Positions 1-8,657 of a DNA stretch of 64,000 nucleotides are shown piece after piece. Below the pieces are notes generated by a model. That model saw nothing but the letters and a program-made list of their open reading frames with translations. It was not told the origin of the DNA and ran no database searches. The stretch covers positions 62,001 through 126,000 of the forward strand of contig NZ_JBHUEE010000003.1 in NCBI RefSeq assembly GCF_042680605.1, given 5' to 3'. Origin of the DNA: Allobogoriella deserti. Its GTDB lineage: Bacteria; Actinomycetota; Actinomycetes; Actinomycetales; Actinomycetaceae. The position numbers and the translations under genes are program-made. Positions within the stretch are counted from its first letter, which is position 1. The number at the start of each line of letters is the position of its first letter.

Positions 1-821
1 TCAGGGCCACGGTGCGCACCGCCGTTGAACGGATCCGGGCGATGCTCCCGCAGGTCGACCGTGCGCGGCGCGAGCCGGTGGACGTCAGCAAGCTCGTGCT
101 CGGACTGAATTGCGGCGGATCGGACGGCTACTCCGGCATCACCGCCAACCCCGCGCTGGGGTACGCCTCCGACCTACTCGTCGGCGCGGGCGCGTCCTCG
201 GTGCTGGCGGAGACGCCGGAGGTCTACGGCGCCGAGCACCTGCTCACCCGGCGCGCGGTCTCCGAGGAGGTCGGGCGTGCGTTGCTGGACCGGATCACCT
301 GGTGGCAGGACTATGCCGCCGCCGGCGGGGGCACGCTCGACAACAACCCCTCCCCCGGCAACAAGGCCGGCGGCCTGACCACGATCCTCGAAAAGTCGTT
401 GGGGGCGGTCGCCAAGGCCGGGTCCGCCGAACTGTCGGCGGTCTACGAGTACGCCCAGCAGATCGACACCCCCGGCCTGGGCTTCATGGACACCCCCGGC
501 TACGACCCGGTCTCGGTCACCGGCCTGGTCGCCGGCGGTGCGACCGTCGTCTGCTTCACCACCGGCCGGGGCTCGGTGCTCGGCTCCAAGCCCGCGCCCA
601 CGATCAAGCTCGCCACGAACTCCGAGATGTACCGGCGGATGCACGAGGACATGGACCTCAACTGCGGCCGGATCGTGGACGGCACGGCCACGCTCGAGGA
701 GGTCGGTGAGGAGATCGCCGAGACGATCCTCGCCGTCGCCTCCGGCCGGCAGTCGGTCAGCGAGGAGCTGGATCTGGGCCAGGACGAGTTCCAGCCGTGG
801 CAGCTCGGCACGGTCACCTGA
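1..821 (+). CDS. uxaA: UxaA-family altronate dehydratase, C-terminal part (5' end outside window)
   Basis: Open reading runs in from the left edge and stops at 821, so only about the last 270 residues are present. The segment GLNCGGSDGYSGITANPALG and the later GFMDTPGYDPVSVTGLVAGG and FTTGRGSVLGSKPAPTIKL are hallmarks of the large catalytic domain of altronate/galactarate dehydratases, which remove water from an aldonic acid to give 2-keto-3-deoxygluconate. The N-terminal SAF-like domain would lie upstream of the window. The presence of uxuB and uxaC 14 kb away fits hexuronate catabolism. Altronate is the likeliest substrate by family, but galactarate or another sugar acid cannot be excluded. 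Confidence 0.85.
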   Translation, partial: RATVRTAVERIRAMLPQVDRARREPVDVSKLVLGLNCGGSDGYSGITANPALGYASDLLVGAGASSVLAETPEVYGAEHLLTRRAVSEEVGRALLDRITWWQDYAAAGGGTLDNNPSPGNKAGGLTTILEKSLGAVAKAGSAELSAVYEYAQQIDTPGLGFMDTPGYDPVSVTGLVAGGATVVCFTTGRGSVLGSKPAPTIKLATNSEMYRRMHEDMDLNCGRIVDGTATLEEVGEEIAETILAVASGRQSVSEELDLGQDEFQPWQLGTVT

Positions 822-843
822 ACTCCTGAGTCCGCCCACCGCT

Positions 844-905
844 GCACCGCTCGCCGAGCGCGTCTGGCATGCCTGTAGCGGTCGGCGACCAGCGTAGCGG
901 TCGAG
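844..905. repeat. Intergenic hairpin repeat, copy A
   Basis: Follows the UxaA stop codon. The 47 bases at 844-890 recur at 3981-4027 with only two differences, and similarity continues to the AGCGGTCGAG-like end. The unit holds a CGCTCG-C-CGAGCG hairpin, a GGCATGCC palindrome and a GGTCG-G-CGACC stem. Both copies sit just downstream of a plus-strand stop codon, so a terminator or mRNA 3'-end role is plausible. Confidence 0.75.
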
Positions 906-991
906 GTGCGGAAAAGCGCACGCATCTGGTTCTGGACTTGGAGTGCCCGAAGCAGTGGTCTAACCTCTGACCAACTCGATGAGGAGGCAGG

Positions 992-3967
992 ATGCGTCAC
1001 TGGGGGGCACGGACAGCCCTGTTTCTGATCGCGGCGCTCGTCGGCCCGGTGGCCGTCGCCGGCCCGGCCGACGGAGCCGCAGGCCCAGCCGGAGGGGCCG
1101 CAGGCCCGGCAGCAGGCGGGGCGGCCACCGAGACCGTGCACATCGACGGCGCGGATGCGGGGCGCGAGTTCGACGGCCTGGGTGCGGTGAGCGCCGGCGC
1201 GTCGAGTCGTCTGCTGTTCGACTACCCCGAGCCCGAGCGGAGCCAGATCCTCGACTACCTCTTCAAGCCGGGTTACGGCGCCGAACTCGAGATGTTGAAG
1301 GTGGAGATCGGAGCCGACACCAACTCGACGTCGGGCGCAGAGCCGAGCCACATGCGCGAACCCGACGAGGTCGACTGCGGTCGCGGCTACGAATGGTGGT
1401 TGATGCGCGAGGCACGTGAGCGGAACCCCGACATCACACTCGGCGGACTCCAATGGGGCGCCCCGCACTGGCTGGACGGCGGGTTCTGGAGCCAGGACAA
1501 CATCGACTACCTGCTCTCCTGGCTGGACTGCGCCGAGCAGCACGGCATCGCCATCGACTTCATGGGCGGGTGGAACGAAGCCGGATACGACCGGGACTGG
1601 TACGTCGCCTGGGCCGACGCGCTGGAGGAGCACCACCCCGAGGTCGAACTGACTGCCGCCGACGACACCCCGAACTTCGGCTGGCGGGTAGCGGACGACA
1701 TGGCGGCCGACCAGGCCTTCGGCGACGCCGTCGACATCGCCAACATGCACTCACCGTGCGGCTGGCGCACCGACTACAGCGAGTGCTCGAGCACCGAGAC
1801 CGCCCGGTCGCTGGACAAACCGTTGTGGATCGGCGAGCAGAGTGCGCTCGCGCACGACGCCGGCGCAGGCCCGCTGGCCCGTGCCGCCAACCGCATGTTC
1901 ATCGACGCGCAGATCACCGGGATGATGGTGTGGTCGCCGATCTCCGCCTGGTACGCGAACATCACGATGGCAGACACCGGCCTCATGGTTGCCGAATGGC
2001 CGTGGTCAGGGTTCTACGACGTCGGGCGCAGCATCTGGTCCTTCGCCCACACGAACCAGTTCGCCGAGCCCGGCTGGCGCTACCTGGACACGGGCAGCCG
2101 GCGCCTCGACTCCGGCGCGACCCAGGTCGCCCTCGTTTCCCCCGACGGCGGGGACTGGAGCACCGTCATCGAGACGCTGGACATGAGCGAACCGACCACC
2201 GTCACGCTGGAGCTGGCGAATCTGCCCGGCAAGCCGTTGAGCCTCTGGGGGACGGATCTCCGGTCCGACGACGAGTCCGACTGGTTCCGACGGCTCGGGA
2301 CCGTCCGACCCGACGCCCAGAAGATCACCCTGCACCTCGAGCCGGGCCGGCTCTACTCGCTCACCACGGCTGACGGCCCCGGCAAGGGGGAAGCCGCGCC
2401 CCGGGCATCCGTCCACGACCGCCTCGACGTGCCGTTCCACGAGGACTTCGACGCGGTCGAGCCCGGCCGGGCCGCGCCGTTCTTCTCGGATCTCGCCGGG
2501 GCCTTCGAGGCCGCACCGTGCGCGGGTGGGCGTGATGGCACGTGCTACCGACAGGTGGTCACCGGTCAGCCGATCAGCTGGGGGCACGTGGGCGAACTGC
2601 CGCTGAGCACGATGATCGGGGATCCGCGCTGGTGGGGCGACTACGCGGTGCGCAGCGACGTGCTGCTCGAAGAGCCCGGCCACGTCGAGATCGGCGGGCG
2701 GGTCTCCGGGCAGTCGTGGGGGACGCCGGCGAGCGGGTACCACGCTCGCGTAGGCACGGATGGATGGCAGCTGATCAGCCGTGACCATGCGCTGAGCGAG
2801 GAGGTCGTCCTCGCTCAGGGCAGCGAGGCGGTCGAGGTGGGCTCGTGGCACGAACTGACGCTGTCGATGCGGGACCAGAGGGTCCGCGTCCTTCTCGACG
2901 GCGAGGTGCTCGCCGAGGTCCGCGACACCCGGCATCGCACCGGGAACGCCGCGCTCGGCGTCAGTGCGTGGCACAACGCCCAGTTCGACGACGTCCGGGT
3001 GGTCCCGACCGGCCCGCAGCCACAGATGCTTCCCCGGTCCTCGGCGAGCGCGACCTCGGAACAGGGTGTGCTCCAAGGGTGGACGCACGAAGCGGCCCAC
3101 GCCGTCGACGACCGGCCGGAGACCAGCTGGAGCAGCAGTCTCGATCCCTCGAACGACCTACCCCAGGCCGTCACGGTCGACCTCGGCGAGGTGGAACGCG
3201 TTCAGGCGCTGACGTACCAGCCACAGCTCGACGGCGGCACCGGCGGGATGATCACCGACTACGAGGTCCAGGTCAGCGCGGACGGCCAGGCGTTCGAGAC
3301 GGTCGCCGACGGCAGGTGGCGCACGAGCACCTCGACGAAGGTCGCGGCCTGGCCAGCGACCGACGCGCGGTTCGTCCGGCTGATCGCTCAGGCGGGCGAG
3401 CACCAGTGTGGCGTCCGGTCGGCACGGGCGGCCGAGATCGGCGTGGTGAGCGCGCGTGGACCCGGCCTGACCACGACGCCCGACGGCCCGGAGCAACCAC
3501 CCGTGCCCGACGACGCTCCCGCAGCCCTGGAGCATCTCGTCCCGCAGGACGAGATGACGGCCAGCGCGAGCAGCGAGCACAGCGACCCGAACATCGCCTG
3601 TATGGCGATCGACGGGCGACGCTCCACGTTCTGGCACTCGGCTCCTGCCGCGACGGATCCCCTACCGGCGAGCGTCACGCTCGATCTCGGCCGGCAGCGC
3701 GACGTCCGGGGGCTGGCCTATCTCCCCCGCCAAGACGGGAACCCGAACGGGGTCATCACCCGCTACGAGGTCGCGATCAGTGATGACGGCGAGCAGTTCG
3801 ACGTCGTGGCGGACGGGACCTGGGAGGACGACGCCGCCCACAAGTACGCCACCTGGGAGACGGCCGACGCCCGCTACGTGCGGCTGACCGCCGTCGAGGG
3901 GCATTTCGACGTCGCCGCGGCGGCCGAACTGCAGGTCGGCTACGCGCGGTCGCCGCACGACGGCTGA
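992..3967 (+). CDS. Secreted GH59-like beta-galactosidase (galactocerebrosidase family) with two C-terminal F5/8-type domains
   Basis: The 991-residue protein begins with a signal peptide and an Ala/Gly/Pro-rich linker (to about residue 50). Residues from FDGLGAVSAG through YPEPERSQILDYLFKP, KVEIGAD and RGYEWWLM follow the galactocerebrosidase (GH59) catalytic domain closely. Expected acid/base is Glu196 (GWNEAGY) and nucleophile Glu282 (WIGEQS). A lectin-like beta-sandwich region (about 480-670) is followed by two tandem discoidin/F5-8C-type carbohydrate-binding modules (about 680-825 and 850-985), each with LGEVERV- or LGRQRDV-type core motifs. GAGGAGG at 981-987 fixes the ATG at 992. Role: release of galactose from extracellular beta-galactosides. 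The true substrate (glycolipid or plant galactan) is unknown. Confidence 0.87.
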   Translation: MRHWGARTALFLIAALVGPVAVAGPADGAAGPAGGAAGPAAGGAATETVHIDGADAGREFDGLGAVSAGASSRLLFDYPEPERSQILDYLFKPGYGAELEMLKVEIGADTNSTSGAEPSHMREPDEVDCGRGYEWWLMREARERNPDITLGGLQWGAPHWLDGGFWSQDNIDYLLSWLDCAEQHGIAIDFMGGWNEAGYDRDWYVAWADALEEHHPEVELTAADDTPNFGWRVADDMAADQAFGDAVDIANMHSPCGWRTDYSECSSTETARSLDKPLWIGEQSALAHDAGAGPLARAANRMFIDAQITGMMVWSPISAWYANITMADTGLMVAEWPWSGFYDVGRSIWSFAHTNQFAEPGWRYLDTGSRRLDSGATQVALVSPDGGDWSTVIETLDMSEPTTVTLELANLPGKPLSLWGTDLRSDDESDWFRRLGTVRPDAQKITLHLEPGRLYSLTTADGPGKGEAAPRASVHDRLDVPFHEDFDAVEPGRAAPFFSDLAGAFEAAPCAGGRDGTCYRQVVTGQPISWGHVGELPLSTMIGDPRWWGDYAVRSDVLLEEPGHVEIGGRVSGQSWGTPASGYHARVGTDGWQLISRDHALSEEVVLAQGSEAVEVGSWHELTLSMRDQRVRVLLDGEVLAEVRDTRHRTGNAALGVSAWHNAQFDDVRVVPTGPQPQMLPRSSASATSEQGVLQGWTHEAAHAVDDRPETSWSSSLDPSNDLPQAVTVDLGEVERVQALTYQPQLDGGTGGMITDYEVQVSADGQAFETVADGRWRTSTSTKVAAWPATDARFVRLIAQAGEHQCGVRSARAAEIGVVSARGPGLTTTPDGPEQPPVPDDAPAALEHLVPQDEMTASASSEHSDPNIACMAIDGRRSTFWHSAPAATDPLPASVTLDLGRQRDVRGLAYLPRQDGNPNGVITRYEVAISDDGEQFDVVADGTWEDDAAHKYATWETADARYVRLTAVEGHFDVAAAAELQVGYARSPHDG

Positions 3968-3980
3968 GCGCGCGCCGACG

Positions 3981-4042
3981 GCACCGCTCGCCGAGCGCGC
4001 CTGGCATGCCTGCAGCGGTCGGCGACCGGTGCCGCGGTCGAG
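3981..4042. repeat. Intergenic hairpin repeat, copy B
   Basis: Second copy of the element at 844-905, now between two convergent genes (stop at 3967 and the ramB stop at 4046). It has the same CGCTCG-C-CGAGCG hairpin, GGCATGCC palindrome and GGTCG/CGACC stem, and could terminate transcription from both sides. Confidence 0.75.
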
Positions 4043-4045
4043 TCC

Positions 4046-5515
4046 TCACGCAGAGTTCTCGGGCGCGTGCGCCTCGAGGAACTCGTACAGGTCGGTGGTG
4101 TCGACGCCGGGGAACGCACCGGTGGGCAGGGTGGCGAGGAGGGTGCGTGGGGTGCGCACGTTCGGCCACGCCTCGTCCCGCCAGGCGGACTCCAAGGTGG
4201 CCGGCGGGCGGCGGCAGCAGACCTCGGTGGAGTGGTGCGAGACGGCACGGTTGCCGGTCTCGCGCCCGACGAACCACTTGGTGTCGTCGAACCGGACACC
4301 GACGCTGACCGAGTGCGCGCCCTCGCTGGAGTGCTCCACGCGCGCCGTGCACCAGTAGGTGCCGTTGCCGGTGTCGGTGTACTGGAAGTACGGGTTGAAC
4401 CGGTCGTCCACCTCGAAGACGGCGCGCGAGGACCAGCGGCGACAGCACATCTGGCCCTCGATGGAGCCGAGCCGGTCCGTCGGGAAGTTCACGTCGTCGT
4501 TCTCGTAGGCCTTGGTGATGGTTCCCGACTCGTGGACCTTGAGGAAGTGCACCGGCAGGTCGAGATGGCGGGTGGCGAGGTTCGTGAACCGGTGGGCCGC
4601 GGTCTCGTAGGAGACCGAGTAGGCGTCGCGCAGGTCCTCGATGGAGATCGAGCGGCGTTCCTTGGCCGCCCGCAGGGCGCGCGCGGCGCGTTCCTCGGGG
4701 ATCAGCAATGCGCCGGTGAGGTAGTTGGTCTCCACGCGCTGGCGGAGGAACTGGGCGTAGCTGGTCGGTTCGGAGTGGCCGAGGATCTGACTGGAGAGCG
4801 CCTGCAGGACGGCCGTGCGCGGATCGCCCTGGATGCGGTTGGACAGGTAGAGCCGGCCGTGCTTGAGGTCGGCCACGCTGCGGGTGGTCTGCGGCAGGTC
4901 GGGCACGTAGTGCAGCGTGAAGCCGAGGTGCGCCGCGATGTCGCTGGCGGTGCGCTGGGTCAGCGGCCCACCCGTGTGATCGACGGCGGTCAGGATCTCG
5001 GCCGCCTTGGCCTCCAGCTCCGGGAAGTAATTGTCCTGGCGCCGCATGAGATGCCGGAGCTCCACGTTGGCGCGGCGGGCCTCCTCCGGCGTGGCCTGCC
5101 GCTCGTCCCGGAGTCGCTCGATCTCGCCCTGCAGCGCCAGCAGTGCGCGCAACGCCTCGGTGGGCACGTGCTTGCCGATGCGGAACGGTTCGATTCCCAG
5201 GGCCGAGAACGTCTGCGAGCGCATTGCCCGCTCGACGTCGATCTCCAGCCGGGTCCGCTCGTCCAGCGGGTCGGCCTCGAGCAGCGCATCGAGCGTCACG
5301 CCGAGTTCGCGCGCGAGGGCGCGCAGCAGGCTGAGCTTCGGTTCGCGCTTGCCGTTCTCGATCATGGAGAGCTGACTCGGCGCACGCCCCACGGCCGCAG
5401 CCAGGGCGTCCAGCGTCATGGACCGGGCGGTACGGAGCTGACGGATGCGCCGCCCGATCGTCAGGACATCGGCACCGGCGTCGTCGTGGTCGGCGGCTGC
5501 CATGGCACCGAGCAT
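4046..5515 (-). CDS. ramB: RamB/ScfR-type regulator of acetate metabolism (XRE HTH plus IrrE-like and short-chain-fatty-acyl regulator domains)
   Basis: The protein (489 residues from 5515) has an N-terminal XRE helix-turn-helix (IGRRIRQLRTARSMTLDALA through SQLSMIENGKREP), a central IrrE/ImmA-like region and a Cys-containing C-terminal domain (GQMCCRRW, EVCCRRPP) typical of RamB, the regulator of acetate and glyoxylate-shunt genes in corynebacteria and mycobacteria. It is divergent from aceA, the classical RamB target. The reading frame stays open to a GTG at 5557, but that codon lies inside a perfect inverted repeat. AGGAGAGG nine bases before the ATG at 5515 makes 5515 the better start, with 5503 as a second in-frame ATG. 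Confidence 0.85.
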   Translation of the reverse strand: MLGAMAAADHDDAGADVLTIGRRIRQLRTARSMTLDALAAAVGRAPSQLSMIENGKREPKLSLLRALARELGVTLDALLEADPLDERTRLEIDVERAMRSQTFSALGIEPFRIGKHVPTEALRALLALQGEIERLRDERQATPEEARRANVELRHLMRRQDNYFPELEAKAAEILTAVDHTGGPLTQRTASDIAAHLGFTLHYVPDLPQTTRSVADLKHGRLYLSNRIQGDPRTAVLQALSSQILGHSEPTSYAQFLRQRVETNYLTGALLIPEERAARALRAAKERRSISIEDLRDAYSVSYETAAHRFTNLATRHLDLPVHFLKVHESGTITKAYENDDVNFPTDRLGSIEGQMCCRRWSSRAVFEVDDRFNPYFQYTDTGNGTYWCTARVEHSSEGAHSVSVGVRFDDTKWFVGRETGNRAVSHHSTEVCCRRPPATLESAWRDEAWPNVRTPRTLLATLPTGAFPGVDTTDLYEFLEAHAPENSA

Positions 5516-5535
5516 GCCACGATTCCTCTCCTGTT

Positions 5536-5557
5536 GTGAAGATCCGGAGATCTTCAC
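5536..5557. promoter_or_regulatory. Perfect inverted repeat, candidate operator between ramB and aceA
   Basis: Nine-base arms GTGAAGATC and GATCTTCAC separated by CGGA, 20 bases upstream of the preferred ramB start and about 90 upstream of aceA. The position suits autoregulation or joint control. It does not resemble the corynebacterial RamB box, so the binder is an inference. Confidence 0.55.
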
Positions 5558-5578
5558 CTCTACTGGCCGGTTGTTGTC

Positions 5579-5594
5579 TGCGTTCTTTCACGCA
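5579..5594. promoter_or_regulatory. Inverted repeat TGCGT-N6-ACGCA upstream of aceA
   Basis: Short dyad about 50 bases before the aceA ATG; a second candidate regulator site in the ramB-aceA intergenic region. Function is inferred from symmetry and position only. Confidence 0.3.
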
Positions 5595-5645
5595 TTGTGG
5601 TGCCACGGCGCGGGTGAGGACCCGCGCGAGAGGAGGAGGATCGCC

Positions 5646-6941
5646 ATGATGTACCCGATGTCCCGGCCCGGGGATCAGACACAGAGCGCGAGCGACCTGC
5701 GGCTGGAGTGGGAGACGCACCCGCGGTGGTCCGGGATCGAACGGACCTACACCGCCGACGATGTCGTCCGGTTACGCGGCTCGGTCCGGGAGGAGGCCAC
5801 GCTCGCCCGCCGCGGCGCGGAGACGTTGCGCCGCCTGCTCCACGAGGACGAGCCCGTCCGGGCGCTCGGCGCCTACACCGGCGGTCAGGCCGTGCAGCAG
5901 GTCCGGGCCGGGCTGAAGGCCATCTACCTCTCGGGCTGGCAGGTCGCCGCCGACGGCAACCTCGCCGGGCAGACGTACCCGGACCAGTCGCTGTACCCCG
6001 CCAATTCGGTGCCCGCCGTCGTGCGGCGTCTGAACAACGCGCTGCTGCGTCAGGACCAGATCGAGCACGCCGAGGGCAACCTCACCCGCGACTGGCTCGC
6101 GCCCATCGTCGCGGACGCCGAAGCCGGCTTCGGTGGCCCGCTCAACGCCTACGAGCTCGCGCACGCGATGATCCAGGCCGGTGCGGCCGGCATCCACTGG
6201 GAGGACCAGCTCGCCAGCGAGAAGAAGTGCGGCCACCTGGGCGGCAAGGTCCTCGTGCCGACGCAGCAGCACATCCGCACGCTCGACGCCGCCCGGCTGG
6301 CGGCCGACGTCGCGGGCGTCCCGACCGTGATGATCGCCCGCACGGACAGCCTGGCCGCGGACCTCATCACCTCCGACGTCGACGATCGCGACCGCCCCTT
6401 CCTCACCGGCGAGCGGACCAGTGAGGGGTTCTACCGGGTCCGGCCCGGCCTCGAGTCCGCCATCGCCCGTGGGCTGGCGTTCGCGCCGCACGCGGACCTG
6501 CTGTGGTTCGAGACGGGCACGCCGGACATCGGCATGGCACGCGAGTTCGCCCAGGCCGTCCACGCCGAGTACCCGGACAAGCTGCTGGCCTACAACTGCT
6601 CACCGAGCTTCAACTGGAAGAAGCACCTCACGGACGACCAGATCGCGACGTTCCAGCACGAACTCGCGGCGCTGGGGTACCGCTTCCAGTTCATCACGCT
6701 GGCCGGGTTCCACGCCCTGAACCACTCGATGTTCGACCTGGCCTCGGGCTACGCCCAGCGCGCGATGAGCGCCTACGTCGATTTGCAGCAGGCAGAGTTC
6801 GCCGCCGAGCCCAGCGGCTACACCGCCACGAAGCACCAGCGGGAGGCCGGCACCGGCTACTTCGACCTCGTCTCGACGGCGCTCAACCCGGACAGCACCA
6901 CGCTGGCCCTGGTCGGCTCCACCGAGGCCCAGCAGTTCTGA
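5646..6941 (+). CDS. aceA: Isocitrate lyase
   Basis: This 431-residue enzyme cleaves isocitrate to glyoxylate and succinate in the glyoxylate shunt, needed for growth on acetate and fatty acids. The catalytic signature SEKKCGHLGG is present with Cys195, and so are YLSGWQVAADGN, DAEAGFGG, ARTDSLAADLI and YNCSPSFNWKK, all standard for the short actinobacterial AceA. AGGAGGAGGA at 5631-5640 supports the ATG at 5646; a second ATG follows directly. Control by the divergent RamB-type protein is expected from family precedent. Confidence 0.96.
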   Translation: MMYPMSRPGDQTQSASDLRLEWETHPRWSGIERTYTADDVVRLRGSVREEATLARRGAETLRRLLHEDEPVRALGAYTGGQAVQQVRAGLKAIYLSGWQVAADGNLAGQTYPDQSLYPANSVPAVVRRLNNALLRQDQIEHAEGNLTRDWLAPIVADAEAGFGGPLNAYELAHAMIQAGAAGIHWEDQLASEKKCGHLGGKVLVPTQQHIRTLDAARLAADVAGVPTVMIARTDSLAADLITSDVDDRDRPFLTGERTSEGFYRVRPGLESAIARGLAFAPHADLLWFETGTPDIGMAREFAQAVHAEYPDKLLAYNCSPSFNWKKHLTDDQIATFQHELAALGYRFQFITLAGFHALNHSMFDLASGYAQRAMSAYVDLQQAEFAAEPSGYTATKHQREAGTGYFDLVSTALNPDSTTLALVGSTEAQQF

Positions 6942-7160
6942 GGGACAGGCCGCTCCATCGCGGGCCGGCGGGCCAGTTCGGCGGGTGGCGGCGGGAGTGC
7001 CGCCAGGCTGGCTGGGTCTGGCACGGAGCGGCAGGTCGCCCAGCGACCGCGCGGTCGGCATCGGAGTGTCGCCGGGCTGGTTGGGTCTGGCCGTCCGAGC
7101 GAGGAACGAGCGAGGACTGGACGTCCCGCGACACCCGATGCCGGCCCGCGGACCCGCCGA
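6942..7160. other. Intergenic region with a short imperfect direct repeat
   Basis: No gene is seen. About 31 bases at 6992-7022 (GGAGTGCCGCCAGGCTGG followed by CTGGGTCTGGC) recur at 7061-7091 with a few changes. A GAGCGAGGAACGAGCGAGG run at 7098-7116 resembles the core of the tandem repeat at 43177-43388. The region lies between convergent genes. Confidence 0.5.
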
Positions 7161-8549
7161 TCACCGCAGGCGGGCGCGCAGCACCTGTTCGAGCGGCTCG
7201 CGCCGCACGCAGGTGCCGAACTCGAAGGAGGCGGCGAGCTCCGCGGCCTCGACCGGATCGGCGCCGCGGAAGCACTCGGCGAACTCGTCCACGAGCGGCT
7301 CGGCCAGCAGGACGTGCCGCACGAGCAGGTTGATCCACTGCTTGCTCCCCCACGGGTACGGGTCGAAATCGGGGAACTCGGTGGCAACGAGCTGCTCGAT
7401 CGGCTCGAGCACGTGGCGAATCTGTTCCTCGCTCCCACCCCAGGAGTCGGTACCGAGCCGCCGCTTCTTCTCCAGCGCGGGCCGGATCCGGCTCAGGTAC
7501 GGCCCATCCGGGTCCGCGTGGACGACACCCTGCGTGCCGATGTCCTTGTACGTCCACAGGCTCCAGCCGGCGCCGTGGGCGTCGTAGATGTCGAGCTGAT
7601 CGTCCAGCAGGAGGAGCACCTCGCCGTCGCGGCGCGCGTCGCCGGTGTAGAGCGGACCGAATTCACCGACCCAGATCGGCGTCCCCGTCGAGCGCATGAA
7701 CTCGGTCCGCCTGAGAAAGCTCTCCTCGACGATGCCACGGTCGAAATGGCGACCGCGGGTCTGACCCGGGTATCGGCTCGGGTTGGCGATCCCGGGCAGG
7801 GCGTAGTCGTGCGCGGTGAAGACGACGTTGTCGAGTTCGGCCAGGTCGGCCAGCGCCGTGAAGTCAGTGGCGTAAGTATTGCCGTCCAGGAAAAGCGTGT
7901 GGTGCGGGTCGACGGCACGCACGGCGTGGGCGAGGCGCTCGTAGAACGGGCCGACCACCTCCCCGCTCGGGTCGGCCGGCTCGTTGAGCAGGTTGTAGCC
8001 GGCGACCATCGGCTCGTCGGCGAACCGCTCGGCCAACGCCTCCCACAGGTGCACCACGCGGTCCTGGAAGTGGCGGTGCCGCCAGAAGTGCGCCCAGTGC
8101 GTCGGGTTGTCGGAATGCCAGTTCTGGTTCTGGTACCCCGGCGCCGCGTGCAGGTCGAGCACGGTGTAGATGCCGCGCCCGGCGCACAGCCGGACCACCC
8201 GCTCCAGGTGCCGGAAGCCTTCCTCCCGCAGCTCGAACGGTGCGGCGTCGTCCTCGAAGTGGTGGTAGCTGAAGGGAACACGCAGGCAGTTCACGCCGAG
8301 CCAGGCGAGGTACTCGGCGTCGTCCTCCCCGAAGAACGAGGCGAGGAAGGTCTCGAAGAACGCCTCGTAGGCGTCCTCACCCAGGACGCGCCGCATAGCC
8401 CGGCGGGTCTGGGACTCGGTCGCGGGATGGCCGGTGATGAAGTTCTCCATGGTCATCCACCCGCCGAGTCCGAAGCCCCGCAGCCGGATGACGTCACCGT
8501 CGCCGTCGACCATCCGATCACCGCCGGTCCGCAAGCGTCGTCGTTCCAT
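7161..8549 (-). CDS. GH5-type glycoside hydrolase (intracellular)
   Basis: 462 residues with no signal peptide, so it probably acts on imported oligosaccharides. The TIM-barrel signatures of clan GH-A are visible: GVNCLRVPFSYHHF, the acid/base in YNLLNEP (Glu190) and the nucleophile in WVGEFGP (Glu296), plus DLHAAPG after strand 3. A C-terminal extension of about 100 residues follows the barrel. GGAGGGGAGAC precedes the ATG. The gene is divergent from a LacI regulator across a shared palindromic operator. The exact activity (glucanase, mannanase or beta-glycosidase) cannot be read from sequence. Confidence 0.82.
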   Translation of the reverse strand: MERRRLRTGGDRMVDGDGDVIRLRGFGLGGWMTMENFITGHPATESQTRRAMRRVLGEDAYEAFFETFLASFFGEDDAEYLAWLGVNCLRVPFSYHHFEDDAAPFELREEGFRHLERVVRLCAGRGIYTVLDLHAAPGYQNQNWHSDNPTHWAHFWRHRHFQDRVVHLWEALAERFADEPMVAGYNLLNEPADPSGEVVGPFYERLAHAVRAVDPHHTLFLDGNTYATDFTALADLAELDNVVFTAHDYALPGIANPSRYPGQTRGRHFDRGIVEESFLRRTEFMRSTGTPIWVGEFGPLYTGDARRDGEVLLLLDDQLDIYDAHGAGWSLWTYKDIGTQGVVHADPDGPYLSRIRPALEKKRRLGTDSWGGSEEQIRHVLEPIEQLVATEFPDFDPYPWGSKQWINLLVRHVLLAEPLVDEFAECFRGADPVEAAELAASFEFGTCVRREPLEQVLRARLR

Positions 8550-8576
8550 GTCTCCCCTCCGCCGTCACCTTAGGTG

Positions 8577-8590
8577 GGTAACCGGTTACC
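8577..8590. promoter_or_regulatory. Perfect palindrome GGTAACCGGTTACC, LacI-type operator
   Basis: Lies between the GH5 start (8549) and the LacI start (8658). A related half-site is at 9731. The right half (TTACCT, 8586-8591) sits 17 bases from a TACGCT -10 at 8609-8614, so a bound repressor would cover the -35 of its own gene. Probable target of the adjacent LacI protein. Confidence 0.65.
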
Positions 8591-8608
8591 TGCCGGGGTT
8601 CGCGAGCG

Positions 8609-8614
8609 TACGCT
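8609..8614 (+). promoter_or_regulatory. Predicted -10 (TACGCT) of the LacI gene
   Basis: TAnnnT-type -10 box with a 17-base spacer to TTACCT at 8586-8591, inside the palindromic operator. Confidence 0.4.
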
Positions 8615-8657
8615 AGGCGCTCGTCCACGGTCCATCGAGCCAGGCAGGAGGCGTGAC

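Noticed and set aside
500..1750. Long antisense reading frames over GH59 and many other genes
   Set aside because: High-GC coding DNA gives open antisense frames. These lack ribosome sites and show the Arg/Pro/Gly-rich composition of shadow frames.
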